Source of the DNA: Dryomyza anilis
Taxonomy: Eukaryota > Arthropoda > Insecta > Diptera > Dryomyzidae
NCBI GenBank assembly: GCA_951804985.1
Contig: OX638133.1
Span: 54,274,622-54,338,621 of the forward strand
Direction: 5' to 3'
Length of the DNA stretch: 64,000 bases
This document shows positions 1 through 10,698 of this stretch, piece after piece. The translations under genes were made by a program, and so were the position numbers. Position 1 is the stretch's first letter; each line of letters begins with the position of its first letter. The notes beneath the pieces are model-generated. The model was not told the origin of the DNA. It saw only the letters and a list, made by a program, of their open reading frames with translations, and did no database searches.

Positions 1-870
1 AGGAGGTAACCATTGATAGCGATTTCAAGCCACAATTTTCAAATTTTAACAAATATAAAGAAGCAACAAAGGCGAGTTCTACAATAAATACAATAAACTC
101 GGTTAATATAAAAAAATAGAATTGATAGATTATTAGGGAATGTAAAGATCGATGAATCATTAAATAAAGAAGAAGTTGCATCTTTGCAAAATATTTGCAT
201 GTCATATCATGACGTTTTTCATTTGGAAGGGGATGAATTAACATTCACTCCGATATTAAAACATGAAATACCCACAGAGTGGAATCAGCCACCAATAAAT
301 CAGAAACATATGCATATGCATAGAAATGAGAATAAAAGACAAGTATCAAAGATGTTAGACGATGGAATTATTTCACCAAGCATGTCGCCTTGGAGTTCCC
401 CATTATTATTGGTACATAAAAAGGTTGTAGATTTCCGAAAATTAAATGACGTCACCATCAAACAGGTATTTCCGATACCACGAATAGATGAGATTCTAGA
501 CCAGTTAGGTCATAGTCGGTATTTTTCAACACTAGATTTAGCCAGTGGTTACCATCAGGTTCTAGTTTACGATAGTGACAAAAAAAGAACTGCTTTCAGT
601 ACAGGTCTTGGTCATTTCGAATTTAACAGAATGCCATTCGGTTTAACGGGGGCACCTGCCACTTTTCAAAGGATAATGAACCACATACTAACAGGTTTAC
701 AGGGTATTGACTGTTTTGTTTATTTAGATGACATAGTGGTTTATGGAAATAATTTAGCAGAACACGAGCATAGGCTATGCAAGGTTTTGCAAAAGCTGAG
801 AGAACATAATTTGAATTTTAATACAGAAAAATGTCAGTTTTTGCGACGCGACATAAGTGTTCTGAGTTAG
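1..870 (+). pseudogene. gypsy family A pol, reverse transcriptase part (copy 1)
   Basis: Reverse transcriptase region of a Ty3/gypsy (errantivirus-like) retroelement, entering from beyond the left edge. The best open stretch is 184-870. It reads the fingers motif HEIPTEWNQPPIN, then PIPRIDEILDQLGHSRYFSTLDLASGYHQ, where the first catalytic Asp lies in STLDLASGYHQ. It continues through MPFGLTGAPATFQR and the catalytic FVYLDDIVVYG. About 15 residues are missing just before VVDFRKLN, compared with the gypsy fragment at 45899-46168. Positions 1-183 are the upstream pol linker in broken frames. The frame is lost near 840, where the track of RT passes into the connection domain. This is a dead copy of a family that recurs at 40953 and 45380, and it is related to but distinct from the provirus at 47936-63786. 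Confidence 0.93.
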
Positions 871-1504
871 GTGCCCTACCAGACCCAGCCAAAGTAGAGT
901 GTGTAAAAAATATTCCAGTTCCGAAAAATAGGAAGGAAGTTCAAGCATTTTTAGGCTTAATTAATTATTACAGAAAATTTATAAGAGGTTTGTCGAAATT
1001 GTCATTACCAATAAACTGATTGCTTAAAAAGGACGCTAAGATCATATGGAATGACAATTGTCAGAATTCGATTTTAAAACTTAAAGAGGCAATTATGTCA
1101 CCATCCATACTAGCGTATCCGGATTTTAACGAACCCTTTTTGCTCACGACAGATGCCAGTAACGAAGTAATTGGCGCGGTTCTTTCGCAAGTTGAAGTTG
1201 GAAGCGACCGTCCGATCGAGTTTGCCAGTAGGTCTCTTAACGATGCGGAAACACGCTATTCTACTATAGAGAAATTTTATGGGCAACAAAAAATTTTAGG
1301 GCATCTTTTTTGGGAAGACCATTTAAAATTTATACAGATCATCAGCCCTTAAAGGGTATAGCAAACTTAAAAGATCAGACATCACGTCTTGCGCGTTTCG
1401 GACACAAATTATCGGAATATGATTACGAAATTCATTATAAACCGGGAAAAAGTAATTTAACGCGGATTCGCTTTGCCGCATACCGAATAATACTGGAAAA
1501 GTAG
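831..1504 (+). pseudogene. gypsy family A pol, connection and RNase H (copy 1)
   Basis: Continuation of the same pol. Residues EVQAFLGLINYYRKFIRGLSK (starting about 930) are the RT thumb/connection signature of Ty3/gypsy elements. After a stop at 1017 the RNase H domain follows: LLTTDASNEVIGAVLSQ carries the first catalytic Asp, and FASRSLNDAETRYSTIEKF carries the conserved Glu. A frameshift near 1300 moves the end of the domain (IYTDHQPLKGIANLKDQTSRLARF) to another frame. The spacer and Asp-rich end are lost near 1480. At least two frameshifts and one stop show that it cannot make a full polyprotein. Confidence 0.9.
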
Positions 1505-1530
1505 TTGTAGTACAAACATGTTCGAAAATC

Positions 1531-2149
1531 ATGAAAAGAGACAAGGAAGACGATAAGAAACAGTCAGAATGCGATTCTGACGATTCGATAACAAAGGAAA
1601 ATGACAATGTAATAATTCTAACTGAACCTCGGGACATAGAGACGGTAATTAAAGATTTTCCCGATTCACCGTTAGGTGGTCACCAAGGTGGCGTAAAAAC
1701 ATTTCCGATGGAAGGGTATGCAGAAGCAAATAAAGGATTATGTGAAAAATTGTTCAAAACGCCAGGTGAATAAGAGTTCAAGGCTGACGAAGATGCCAAT
1801 GGTTCTAACTGATACGCCAGTCAGACCCTTTGACAAAGTGTACATGGACCTGGTGGGTATTCTGCCTGAAACCATTTCAGGGAATAAATACATCTTAACG
1901 TTTCAGGACGATTTTTCTAAATTTATGTGCTGTGTGGCTATACCCGATGCGGAAGCCAACACCGTAGCAAAAGCATTCTTCAACGAAATAGTTACACGCC
2001 ACAATATACCCAAAGTATTGGTAACAGACAATGGATCGAACTTCGTTTCCAAACTATTATCGGATACATGTAAATTGTTAGGAATTAAAAAATTGCCTAC
2101 CATCCACAGGCTAATAAAAACATTATGCAACAGAAATAAATATAAATAG
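1531..2149 (+). pseudogene. gypsy family A pol, integrase (copy 1)
   Basis: Integrase of the same decayed element. The zinc-binding end is recognisable in DFPDSPLGGHQGGVKT and the following NCSKRQVNKSS, where the first Cys pair member is kept and the second (CxxC) is altered to R. The catalytic core shows YMDLVGILPE (first Asp) and VLVTDNGSNFVSKL (second Asp). The Glu helix is missing: after KKLPTIHRL the frame runs into AT-rich 3' sequence at 2149. A frameshift at about 1720-1770 separates the two pieces. The text up to about 2250 (the GAAATAAATATAAATAG stretch) matches the tail after the integrase at 41868, so it is part of the element. Confidence 0.9.
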
Positions 2150-4316
2150 TTTAGGAAAACAGTAAGTAACAAACAAAAGAAAAAAATATAATAATATAAA
2201 AATAAAAAAATAAACGACATATTAAAAACAATAATTTAGTAATAAAAAAATAAAAAAAAGTATATATATATGTAACTATTTTAGGAAAAAAACTTATAAT
2301 TTTAAAATTAGTTAATCATCAATTGAGAAAAGAAATAAATTAAGCACATGCAACCAATTGCATTAATTTAAAATTAAATCAATGTTAGTCATAAAATTGT
2401 CGAATTCAATACAGATAATGCAAAACCAACAATTGCATTACTGACCTTTATTAATAGCGCAAGCTATCAAACCTTGAAAAGGGTCATTCCCCCAAGTGTT
2501 TCATGCTGAAGCACATATGCAATTTGTACGAACGTACGTATATCATACACTAGCAAGCGTTAATAGCTGTCATATAAATGCAGATCTTGCAGTTTTTTTT
2601 GATACCATAAATAATGCAAATAAAATTTAAATTAAAATTAAAAAAATAGAGGGATACAAATTTTTATTAAAAAGAAAAAAAAGTAATATTAACAATTAAA
2701 TTTTTAAAGAATAAAAAAAAAGAAATAAATAAAACATATATGTAAAAAAAAAGGGGAACTAATATTAAAAAAAGAAGAAAATTATAAAAAAAATATATAA
2801 AAAAAATAAGGGGAATTAAAATTTAAAAAAAAAAATTAATTAATTTATTTTAATTTTTATCTAACATTTTATTTTGTTTTGGAAATTTAAATTTGTATTG
2901 GAAATTAAATAAATTTATAAACTAAATTAACACAGTTAAAGAAATAAAATATGTATATATAATAAATTCAGCAATTCTTGAGAAAATTTTAAATAATATA
3001 TATGTATATGCAATGTGCAATATATTCTATGTACATATATATTAAAAAAAAAAAATATATATGAAATATTTTTTTTTTTCATTTTTGCGCATTGAAGGGG
3101 GATTGAATCCGCCGCATATAAGACGACGATCTTAGCCATTGGGCTAAATACATAATTACACTAAAATTACACTATGTTAATAAAAGCTAGTACTACACTA
3201 AATAGTAATACTTCAAATGATATGCACACTATATTTCAAGTAATTTAAGTATTTTAAAATCAAACATTTAGCACACGCCATGTTACATGAACAATTATAT
3301 ATTATACGAAAACTATATTAAGATTACATAAATTAGTATAGTTTGAAAACAAAATTAAAATTATTGTTTGTAAAATATTCATGTAAATTTAAAATATCCG
3401 AGTGCACAAAAATTGTTATTTAGAGTGACCAACAGCGCTGGATACTCAGAAGACGCATAGATAATCGTTGTGGTCTTGGGACTTTAATAGGGACATGTGG
3501 AAGGAGCTCTGGGTGTTATCAACAAGAAGAAGAAGAAGTGACGCAAAGGTCCAGCAGATTCAAATAAGAAAAAGAAAAACGAAATGAAGCAAAGTGGCAG
3601 CATATTTGAAGACGTAGAAGGATGCACTAGGAGCAAACTTGTTGTTATACCAAGCACAAGTAGATGCAGTTAATAATATAACTACAACTGCCAGATACAA
3701 GATGCAGAAAACAATATTCAACATAGATCTTGAAAATGTATTTAAAAATTCAAATTATTATGTCTTCCATCGCACATAGAGAAGAAGCGATGCAATATCG
3801 ATTTTCTGATATCAAGAATTCGGAAATCTATACTATTCTAAATAAAGCGACATGAGCACCAAGATGTTCCACAAAGAAGTAGTGAAACAAATGCCCAGCG
3901 GTTTTCTGATATCAACAATTCAGAAATCTATAAGCTACATAAAGCGACATGAGCACCAAGATGTTTTCAAAATGTTTGACAAGATCGCAGAAAAGAACAC
4001 TAATCTCGAACGAAGTCAACCAAGTCAACGGGACCAAAGCTCTCTTGAACGACTAAGAGTCCAGCGTATCAACATGACAACGTCTACTGGAGATAACACC
4101 ATTAGCAAATTCCACAAGAACCATCGAAGCCCAACAGATCACACTACATACAACGAAACGTTGAAGATGAACAAGGCAAATCCGACCCAACACACAGAAG
4201 AGCAAGAGGAGAAATCTGGTCCAACAGTAGGGCATACAAAAGTCACTCATGTAATTATTTACACCTCTCTAACCCAAATATAAAATCAATATATTCATTT
4301 TAAAATACAAATACGG
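2150..4316 (+). other. 3' part of gypsy family A copy 1, non-coding
   Basis: No credible gene. The stretch matches, in order, the sequence 3' of gypsy A copy 2 and inside the arms of the large inverted repeat: A-rich direct repeats (2640-2860), a TATGTA/TTTTTTT block (2990-3080), a tRNA-like remnant (3085-3150, minus), then sequence equal to 43640-43772 and 44681-45340. At 3203-3204 it has a single TA exactly where the other copies carry a mariner element. A ~100-bp direct duplication (GGTTTTCTGATATCAA at 3799 and 3899) lies near the end. The 143-codon ORF at 3852-4283 has no recognisable domain, and its counterpart in the arms differs in frame, so I do not call it a gene. Confidence 0.6.
3085..3150 (-). 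other. degenerate tRNA-like sequence
   Basis: On the minus strand this reads an exact A-box match (TAGCCCAATGG), a 5-bp anticodon stem with a 7-base loop CTTATAT (a TAT anticodon if real), and a T-loop TTCAATC with a weak stem. The D and acceptor stems do not pair properly, and the related sequence at 43590-43635 has lost the A-box side. It is a tRNA pseudogene or a chance resemblance, not a working tRNA. Confidence 0.3.
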
Positions 4317-4880
4317 TTCACGTTGGCAACAATGATAATAATTTGGCAAGCGTTAAAGCTTAGCTTAGACCACACCTCTTTCAGGTTAGCTTTCACAGTT
4401 AACAGAAGCTGGCAATAATTTGGCAAAGCGCTAAAGCTTTACTTAGACCACAATTCTTTCAAGATGCTTGCAATATAATTTTCCATTGCATAATTTTGGG
4501 TCTATGTTAAAATAAACAAAGCAGCGATTGCCAACAATTCTGATATTTCGCAATTGGTGTCAGCCAAAAACTGCAAGTCGGACTTTCTTCAAAAGTCACG
4601 TTGGTGTACGTTGAGTGAAAACTCACTAGAACATAGTGAGAATAGAATTTAAGAAAAGCTTGCAACGAAGGTATTGTTAATACCTTTCGTTGCAATTTAA
4701 AAGATTGTAGTTTAACCAACGACAGACGGACAGACAGACGGACATCGCTAAATCGACTCAGGAGGTCATGCTGATCAAGAATATATATACTTTTCCATAC
4801 CGGAGATGCTTACTTCTGGGTGTTACAAACGGCGTACCAAATTGAATATACCCTTTCACCCTTAGTGTAGGGTATAAAAA
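4317..4880 (-). repeat. DINE-1/mini-me-like repeat, variant with a different 3' half
   Basis: Read on the minus strand, this begins with the TTTTTATACCCTACACTAAG head shared with the copies at 7255, 8006 and 36479. It then has the conserved core ending in GAGTCGATTTAGCGATGTCCGTCTG and a (GTCY)n microsatellite. After the microsatellite it diverges into a second half shared only with 40018-40378. That half holds a 16-bp hairpin at 4652-4692 (TTGCAACGAAGGTATT with its complement). The order head, conserved core, GTCY repeats and hairpin is that of DINE-1/mini-me elements of flies, which are non-autonomous Helitron relatives. Confidence 0.6.
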
Positions 4881-6304
4881 TCGACATAATTAAAATGTAA
4901 TATATTACTTATATAATATAAGCTTAGAAATTATGCACTTCATGTTGAAAATAGTCCACCAGAAGAGCAGACTTTTAAGACAATGTAAGGCCACTTTAAA
5001 ACCTACTTTCAAAATGATGAAACGTAGCAAACAATTTTAAACTTTCATAACTCCTAAATAACAAGGCATACAAAAAATGTTATATACATAGAAAATCTTA
5101 CAACAGAAGTGTACTTTTAAATACATTAAAAGTATTTGATTTCATATGGAGCAATATATGTTGAAAAATGCGAATAAATGGCAAGTGATAGGCTGCGTTT
5201 TGGGCCATATAATTGACACAAAATAATTATTTTGCAACTATATTGACCTAGATATCACACCTGGATATCAGCTATTTATTTTTGAAGTATCACAATTTTG
5301 TAAAATTTGATAAAAAAAACAACCAGTATAGATTTTTTTATTAAAATAAAAAAACAGACCTAATTTCATTAAAATAGAAGTTACAAATTAAAAACGATCA
5401 CTCTACACTAAGAAAGTTTGTGAAAGATTTTAAGTTTTTTGAAAAAATTTCAGAGATTGAAATTTTTATTCAAAGAATAAATGAAAATGTATTTTAAAAT
5501 TTTATTTTGACTGTTAAATTGTGATTTTAAATGTAAGAAAAAAGATTATACGCAAACCTTGATATTTATTTTTCATTTCTATATAATTATATGTTATATT
5601 TTTTACATGTTCGATTGTGTTATGATTTTTAAACTGAACTTCACAAAACCTTATAATAAGAGCATTTTATAAAAATTAGAGAGTTATCGTACCTTTAAAT
5701 ATTTGTATCATGGTATATTTGAAATTACCAAAAATTTGCAAAGTAAATAACAACAAATGTGGCGACACAAACAACATAATTAGCACACAAAAATAATGAA
5801 TAACTTTATTATATGAGAAATAACTAAATTAATTATAAAATGAAAGAGGTAATACAATTTAAAAAAGAATACATTTAAAAAAAAATATTCCTTTTCAAAA
5901 AATATATATACCACTTTTAAGTTCGAATATTTTATCAAAAAATATATTCTTTTCAGTTCGAAAATATTCCACTAGTGGAATAATATATTACACTCTGGTC
6001 ACACTGTATACGCTGAGATAAAGTATTTTTATTTATTTTTGTCAAGCAATATAAACATTTAGCGTTATCTTTTTGAGATGGTTTCGGTAGCGAAATAGTA
6101 TCACAAGTGAGTGATGTCTTCTTTGTACTACAGAAAGCTAAAAGGCAGCACTACATTTTTTTTTTAAATTAATGAAAAAAATATTAGTTCTCATATATAG
6201 TTTCTTTCACAGTAGCACAAGTATATGCTTCTTTTGTGCTACCTCGGGTAGCGCTATCTTTATTTCCCGTAGGGCATATACAATTTAATACCAATGGACC
6301 ACTG
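4881..6304. other. AT-rich sequence without recognisable features
   Basis: I see no open frame above background, RNA gene or element boundary. There are short poly(A)/poly(T) runs and AATAT clusters (5860-6000) only. Confidence 0.5.
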
Positions 6305-6602
6305 ATTCCAATAAGCTCCAGGGTAATGCGTTGGACTGCCAGCCGAAAGGTCCAAGGTTCAATTCTGGACTGGGGCTAACAACATCTTTTTATAGAAACA
6401 TTTTTCTATACCGCGCTATATATCGGCAGCAAATGGCAAACCTACGAGACTAAAACATATGAAAAACTCTCACCGCCGTTCGGATTCGGTATTAAACTGT
6501 TGTTCCCACCACTTTGAGTACAAATATAACACTCACAGCTCAAAATGGTGAGAGAGCTCGGTCTAAGTTATCCAGAACTGTAGCGACATACTATTATTAT
6601 AT
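6305..6602 (+). repeat. tRNA-derived SINE, old copy
   Basis: Diverged copy of the SINE seen intact at 33381-33694. It starts with a damaged tRNA head (GCGTTGGACTGC, GGTTCAATTC as B box, then CTGGACTGGGGCTAACAACA). The body motif CCGTTCGGATTCGG is shared, followed by CCACTTTGAGTACAAATATAACAC and GAGAGAGCTCGG, and it ends in TATTATTAT. The A box is destroyed, so transcription by RNA polymerase III is unlikely. Confidence 0.8.
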
Positions 6603-7134
6603 ACATTTCAATGCGAATAGACCACTTTTTTTAAATAACTTACTCCCGTTCCATATTTTCAGTCACTGTTACTGACAGTTATTGCTACTTTTGAATAACA
6701 GTTAAAATACCTGTTACTCAAACAACAGTTATTTTCATCACAGCTGCGATATTCGCAATAACAGGCAAATACCATTCCCAAAGCCTTCTGAGTTCAAGGC
6801 ATGGCCCTACTTGTTCTGTAGTTCAGCAAAAAAATAGAAAAATCGCAATTCGAACAAAAGATATTTCGAACAAAAGACCAGCCTGTAGAAATAATATCCT
6901 GTACTCAAACCTCAGTTGCAATCACTTGCTTGGCTGTTATTTAAGTATTATTTAAGAATATAAATAACAGGCAGTTCCTTTTCATTCGAATAATAACTAC
7001 ACCCGAAAAACCAATCATGGTAAAGTAACAGTATTTCAATAGAATACGTCAATAGAATGCGCCCCATTAGTTCAGTAATATGGAAACTGTTAATGAAATA
7101 TGTTGTTGTACCATAAATTTTATAATGTGCTCTT
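6603..7134. other. AT-rich spacer
   Basis: No gene. The motif AACAGTTA or its complement occurs several times between 6660 and 6770 in an irregular cluster; I see no element boundary. Confidence 0.4.
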
Positions 7135-7254
7135 TTAACCCTTCTGCACAAATTGGGTCAAAATTACACAATTTTTCTGGAAAATCAAATATTTATACTG
7201 GACCGAAACTTCACGATATCTTCAACTATATATACTATTATGCTCTCACAGAGC

Positions 7255-7964
7255 ATTTTTATACCCTACACTAAGAGTGAAAGGGTATATTCAGTTTGGT
7301 ACGCCGTTTGTAACACCCAGAAGGAAGCATCTCCGGTATGGAAAAGTATATATATTCTTGATCAGCATGACCTTCTGAGTCGATTTAGCGATGTCCGCCT
7401 GTCTGTCTGTCTGTCCGTCTGTCCGTCTGTCTGTATGTCTGTCTGTCTGTTGAAATCCCTACTACTTTTAAAATTGAGAGCTAGATAAATGAAACTTATA
7501 ACTTTGATTACTTATATACCTACGCTGTATGTGCGAAAAAATTGGATCAGTCCATTGCGACCTAAGATCCGACCACATATGTTCAAATACCTCATATAAA
7601 ATGTACATATAAAGATCAATTTTTATGTATACGTACTTAGGTAAACTTTTTTGGTCAAATATATATATTGACATCATGCTCAAATACATGATAATAATGT
7701 TCACAAAAAAAAAATCGAAATTCGGTACACCTACCCATTTGTAAATATGAGTATCAAATGAATGGAAATTCTTCAGCGATTGAATGTTTGTAGTTATTTT
7801 CAGGATTCGTATACCCTGGTGACCTATATATCACTTTGAATGGTAACCACACATATGTGAAGGGTATTTATAGTCGGCTTAGACCGACTATAATTTTGAT
7901 AATCCTAACTATCATAATTACACCTACTTTAAAATTTCCCATGTGATTTAACCTTCCCAACTGG
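7255..7964 (+). repeat. DINE-1/mini-me-like element, copy A
   Basis: Starts with ATTTTTATACCCTACACTAAG and has the conserved core GTTTGTAACACCCAGAAGGA and GAGTCGATTTAGCGATGTCC. Next comes the (GTCT/GTCC)n microsatellite (7395-7450), a long variable part, and a hairpin TAGTCGGCTTAGACCGACTA (about 7874-7893). All three full copies stay alike up to CCCAACTGG and diverge at the next bases, so CTGG (a CTRR-type Helitron end) is the likely 3' terminus. No protein is encoded. The family is known in Diptera as a source of GTCY microsatellites. Confidence 0.7.
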
Positions 7965-8005
7965 TTGTTTTTAATATACGTGAATTCAAAAAATTAACCC
8001 ACACC

Positions 8006-8537
8006 ATTTTTATACCCTACACTAAGAGTGAAAGGGTATATTCAGTTTGGTACGCCGTTTGTAACACCCAGAAGGAAGCATCTCCGGTATGGAAAAGTAT
8101 ATATATTCTTGATCAGCATGACCTCCTGAGTCGATTTAGCGATGTCCGTCTGTCCGTCTGTCTGTCCGTCTGTCTGTCTGTCCGTCTGTCTGTTGAAATC
8201 CCTACTACTTTTAAAATTGAAGAGCTAGATAAATGAAACTTATAACTTTGATTACTAAAATTGGCGAGATCGGTCCATTGTGACCTATGATTCGACCACT
8301 TATGTTCAAATACCTCATATAAAATGTACATATAAAGATCAATTTTTATGTATACGTGCTTAGGTAAAATTGTTTGGTCAAATATATATTGACATCATGC
8401 TCAAATACATGAATGGTAACCACACATATGTGAAGGGTATTTATAGTCGGCTTAGACCGACTATAATTTTGATAATCCTAACTATCATAATTACACCTAC
8501 TTTGAAATTTCCCATGTGATCTAACCTTCCCAACTGG
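8006..8537 (+). repeat. DINE-1/mini-me-like element, copy B
   Basis: Second full-ended copy, 41 bp downstream of copy A in the same orientation, with the same head, core, GTCY tract (8149-8191), hairpin and CCCAACTGG end. It lacks an internal ~150-bp part present in copies A and C. Two same-strand copies this close could be a tandem duplication or two insertions. Confidence 0.7.
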
Positions 8538-8961
8538 TTCTAGTACTCAAGATGGCACAGAGACGGCACTTATATGAATAATTCTTGTTTGTTTTAATAT
8601 TGTTCGAATATATTTTTTTTATACTGAAAATATGATGACAAGTGAGAAAATGGATGTGATAATTGAGAACGCCGAAAACTGCGATGATATTTTGTTACGG
8701 TACCATTTTGAGGCGTCAAATGGCGACCGCACATTCACGGCGGAACCAAACTACCGGCTTCGACGTCAACACCGTCGAACCAAACACGGTGCAGAGCATC
8801 GAAGAAACACCAACGAGCTAAAGCTCACAAGTGTGCTGTATGAGTGACACTACAAAGTGTCACTCATACACTCTCACTGGTGGGCGAATTAGCATGGACA
8901 CCAACGGCCAGAACAACATATTGTGTTACCAACACAGGCGCACCAGTGAGCGAAGCGGCAA
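8538..8961. other. spacer with a short direct repeat, no gene
   Basis: GC-richer than its surroundings. The block around CAAAGTGTCACTCATACACTC (8854) recurs in diverged form at 8958 (CAAAGTGTTACGAATACACTC), a ~100-bp imperfect direct repeat leading into the LTR-like module. The 71-codon frame at 8632-8847 has no recognisable domain. Confidence 0.35.
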
Positions 8962-9600
8962 AGTGTTACGAATACACTCTCGCTGGTAAGCGCATCACCG
9001 ATACACAGACGTTGCAAAGCTACAAAATCGTGGGCAACAATCCACCAACGGTTGGGCAACAAAGCACCAACGCGTCACCAACCAATGGCCTATAAAAGGC
9101 ATTGCAAGAGTGAAAATCACTCTCTCTGTTCCTGACTTCGTGACTGAATAGCTGCATTGTCACCCTGGGTGGTTTTTAATTAAACCGTATTGGGGGACTT
9201 TGCCAAGCGTGTTACCCTGGGTATGATTTAATTAAACCGTATCGGGGGACACGTGGGCCAAAGCGCGACTTAACTGACTAAGTTTCCGTCCTGGTTATGG
9301 ACCCAGGACATATCACACAGTTCCTGAAAACACATCACATCGAGTAAATCTGGTTGCAGATACATAAACTTCAGCGAAAAACCAGCGAGGAGTGTCGAGG
9401 GCATCAGGCAGGACGCTGCTCCATTATATTATATTAAGGAGAAATGAATTTAATAAAGAATGATACATATTATTGAATTTGCGTACGGCGTATTTATTTG
9501 TTGCTGGGGGTTTTCCTTGCAAATATAAATTTTAGTAATGCGCGGACTTCTGGAGCCGCTAAGCTATCCCAGCTCTGAACCCGGAAAACGGACCGTTACA
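8962..9600 (+). repeat. LTR-like promoter and poly(A) module (possible solo LTR)
   Basis: Begins TGTTACG and ends CGTTACA, near-perfect inverted termini of the TG...CA type. Inside it has TATAAAA at 9091-9097, a TCACTC initiator-like site about 26 bp downstream, and AATAAA at 9452-9457. This order is that of a retrotransposon LTR (BEL/Pao or gypsy). I cannot find a target-site duplication or a primer-binding site next to it, so the boundaries and family are uncertain. An 8-mer context GGTTTTTAATTAAACCGTAT recurs at 9171 and 9222 inside it. Confidence 0.42.
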
Positions 9601-9930
9601 ATTTTTGATGAAAGTGATGTCGAGGATTTTTAACTAGATAATGAAATTGCGGGATAAGAATCAGAATTCAGTGTATATAATGTATATTATTCCGCAAAAG
9701 CTATATTTGTACTATGGCACCAACATCCCCCACCCACAATTTTCCGATCAACAATGCACAGTGAAAATTTCAAGATGCCAATGATTCGATAGCTCTGATG
9801 AGAGAGAAGTTTGACTAAGTCGTGATAAATTAGCATCAATGAGATGAATAACTATTTTAAACTTTATACAATAACGTGACTATCGACAAAAAATTAGTTC
9901 CTCTTTGCGGTCGCTGTAGTTTTAAACATA

Positions 9931-10698
9931 TCTACTATATATTTGCGAATGTAAGTATGTATGTCTGTATGTCTGTATGTTCCGAATAGGCGTCAAAACG
10001 GCTGAACCGAATTGAATCAAATTTTGACACAACATGTATGTTGGGTCTGGGCAGAGTATAGGCTATATCTCGGTGAGATTGGTGGCTTGGGCGTGGCACC
10101 TCCCATATAACCCAAAAATTAAAAACACATTATGTCCGCAATTAGCATAGCAAATTTAATGAAATTCTGGTCAGCGTTATATATAACCATTCTAAACGGT
10201 CTCGCGGAATGTGGGCGGTATTAGACCGCTGGGCGTGGCACCCCCCATAGAAGGTACATTTTCCAGATGGTGTATTTCAACAGATATTATAGTGATCTTT
10301 GTAGTGATCTTATGATATTTCACACCTGGGTATACCAACCATCCCAAATTCTTTAAACTCACCACACCGAAATTCACCAAACTAAAACTCACCAAACTAA
10401 AACTCACCACTCTTAAATTCACCACACTCAAACTCACCACACTAAAACACACCACACTAAAACTCACCACTCTAAAATTCACCACAACAAAACTTACCAC
10501 ACCAAAATTCACCACACTAAAACTCACAACACTAAACTCACCACACTAAAATTCACTACACTAAAACTCACCACACTAAAATTCACCACTCTAAAATTCA
10601 CATAAATTCATAATAAATATGTTCTTTATATTAATAAAATCACTCCATATCCTTGCATTCACAAAATCTTGGCACGAGTCGTGCACGGGTCCAGCTAG
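9931..10698 (+). mobile_element. non-autonomous Helitron, complete
   Basis: Begins TCTACTATATATTTGCGAATG directly after an A (9930) and ends GGGTCCAGCTAG directly before a T (10699). That is the 5'-TC...CTRR-3' structure and A/T target of Helitrons. A hairpin GCACGAGTCGTGC sits at 10672-10684, about 10 bases before the CTAG end, as the family requires. The early motif CCGAATAGG...AACGGCTGAACCGA is typical of insect Helitron 5' ends. No Rep/helicase is encoded, so it depended on another element for movement. It carries a minisatellite (next entry). Confidence 0.82.
10361..10607 (+). repeat. 15-bp minisatellite inside the Helitron
   Basis: About 16 imperfect repeats of a 15-base unit close to CACCACACTAAAACT, with A/T and C/T variants. 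On the minus strand this gives a pseudo-coding VVSFSVVNF pattern which I do not regard as a protein. Confidence 0.85.

Noticed and set aside
7153..7488. 111-codon ORF with a Ser-Val-Cys-Leu repeat
   Set aside because: It is the translation of the GTCY microsatellite in DINE-like copy A.
10361..10607. CRISPR-like array
   Set aside because: The units are contiguous 15-mers without unique spacers, inside a Helitron, in a eukaryotic context with no cas genes.
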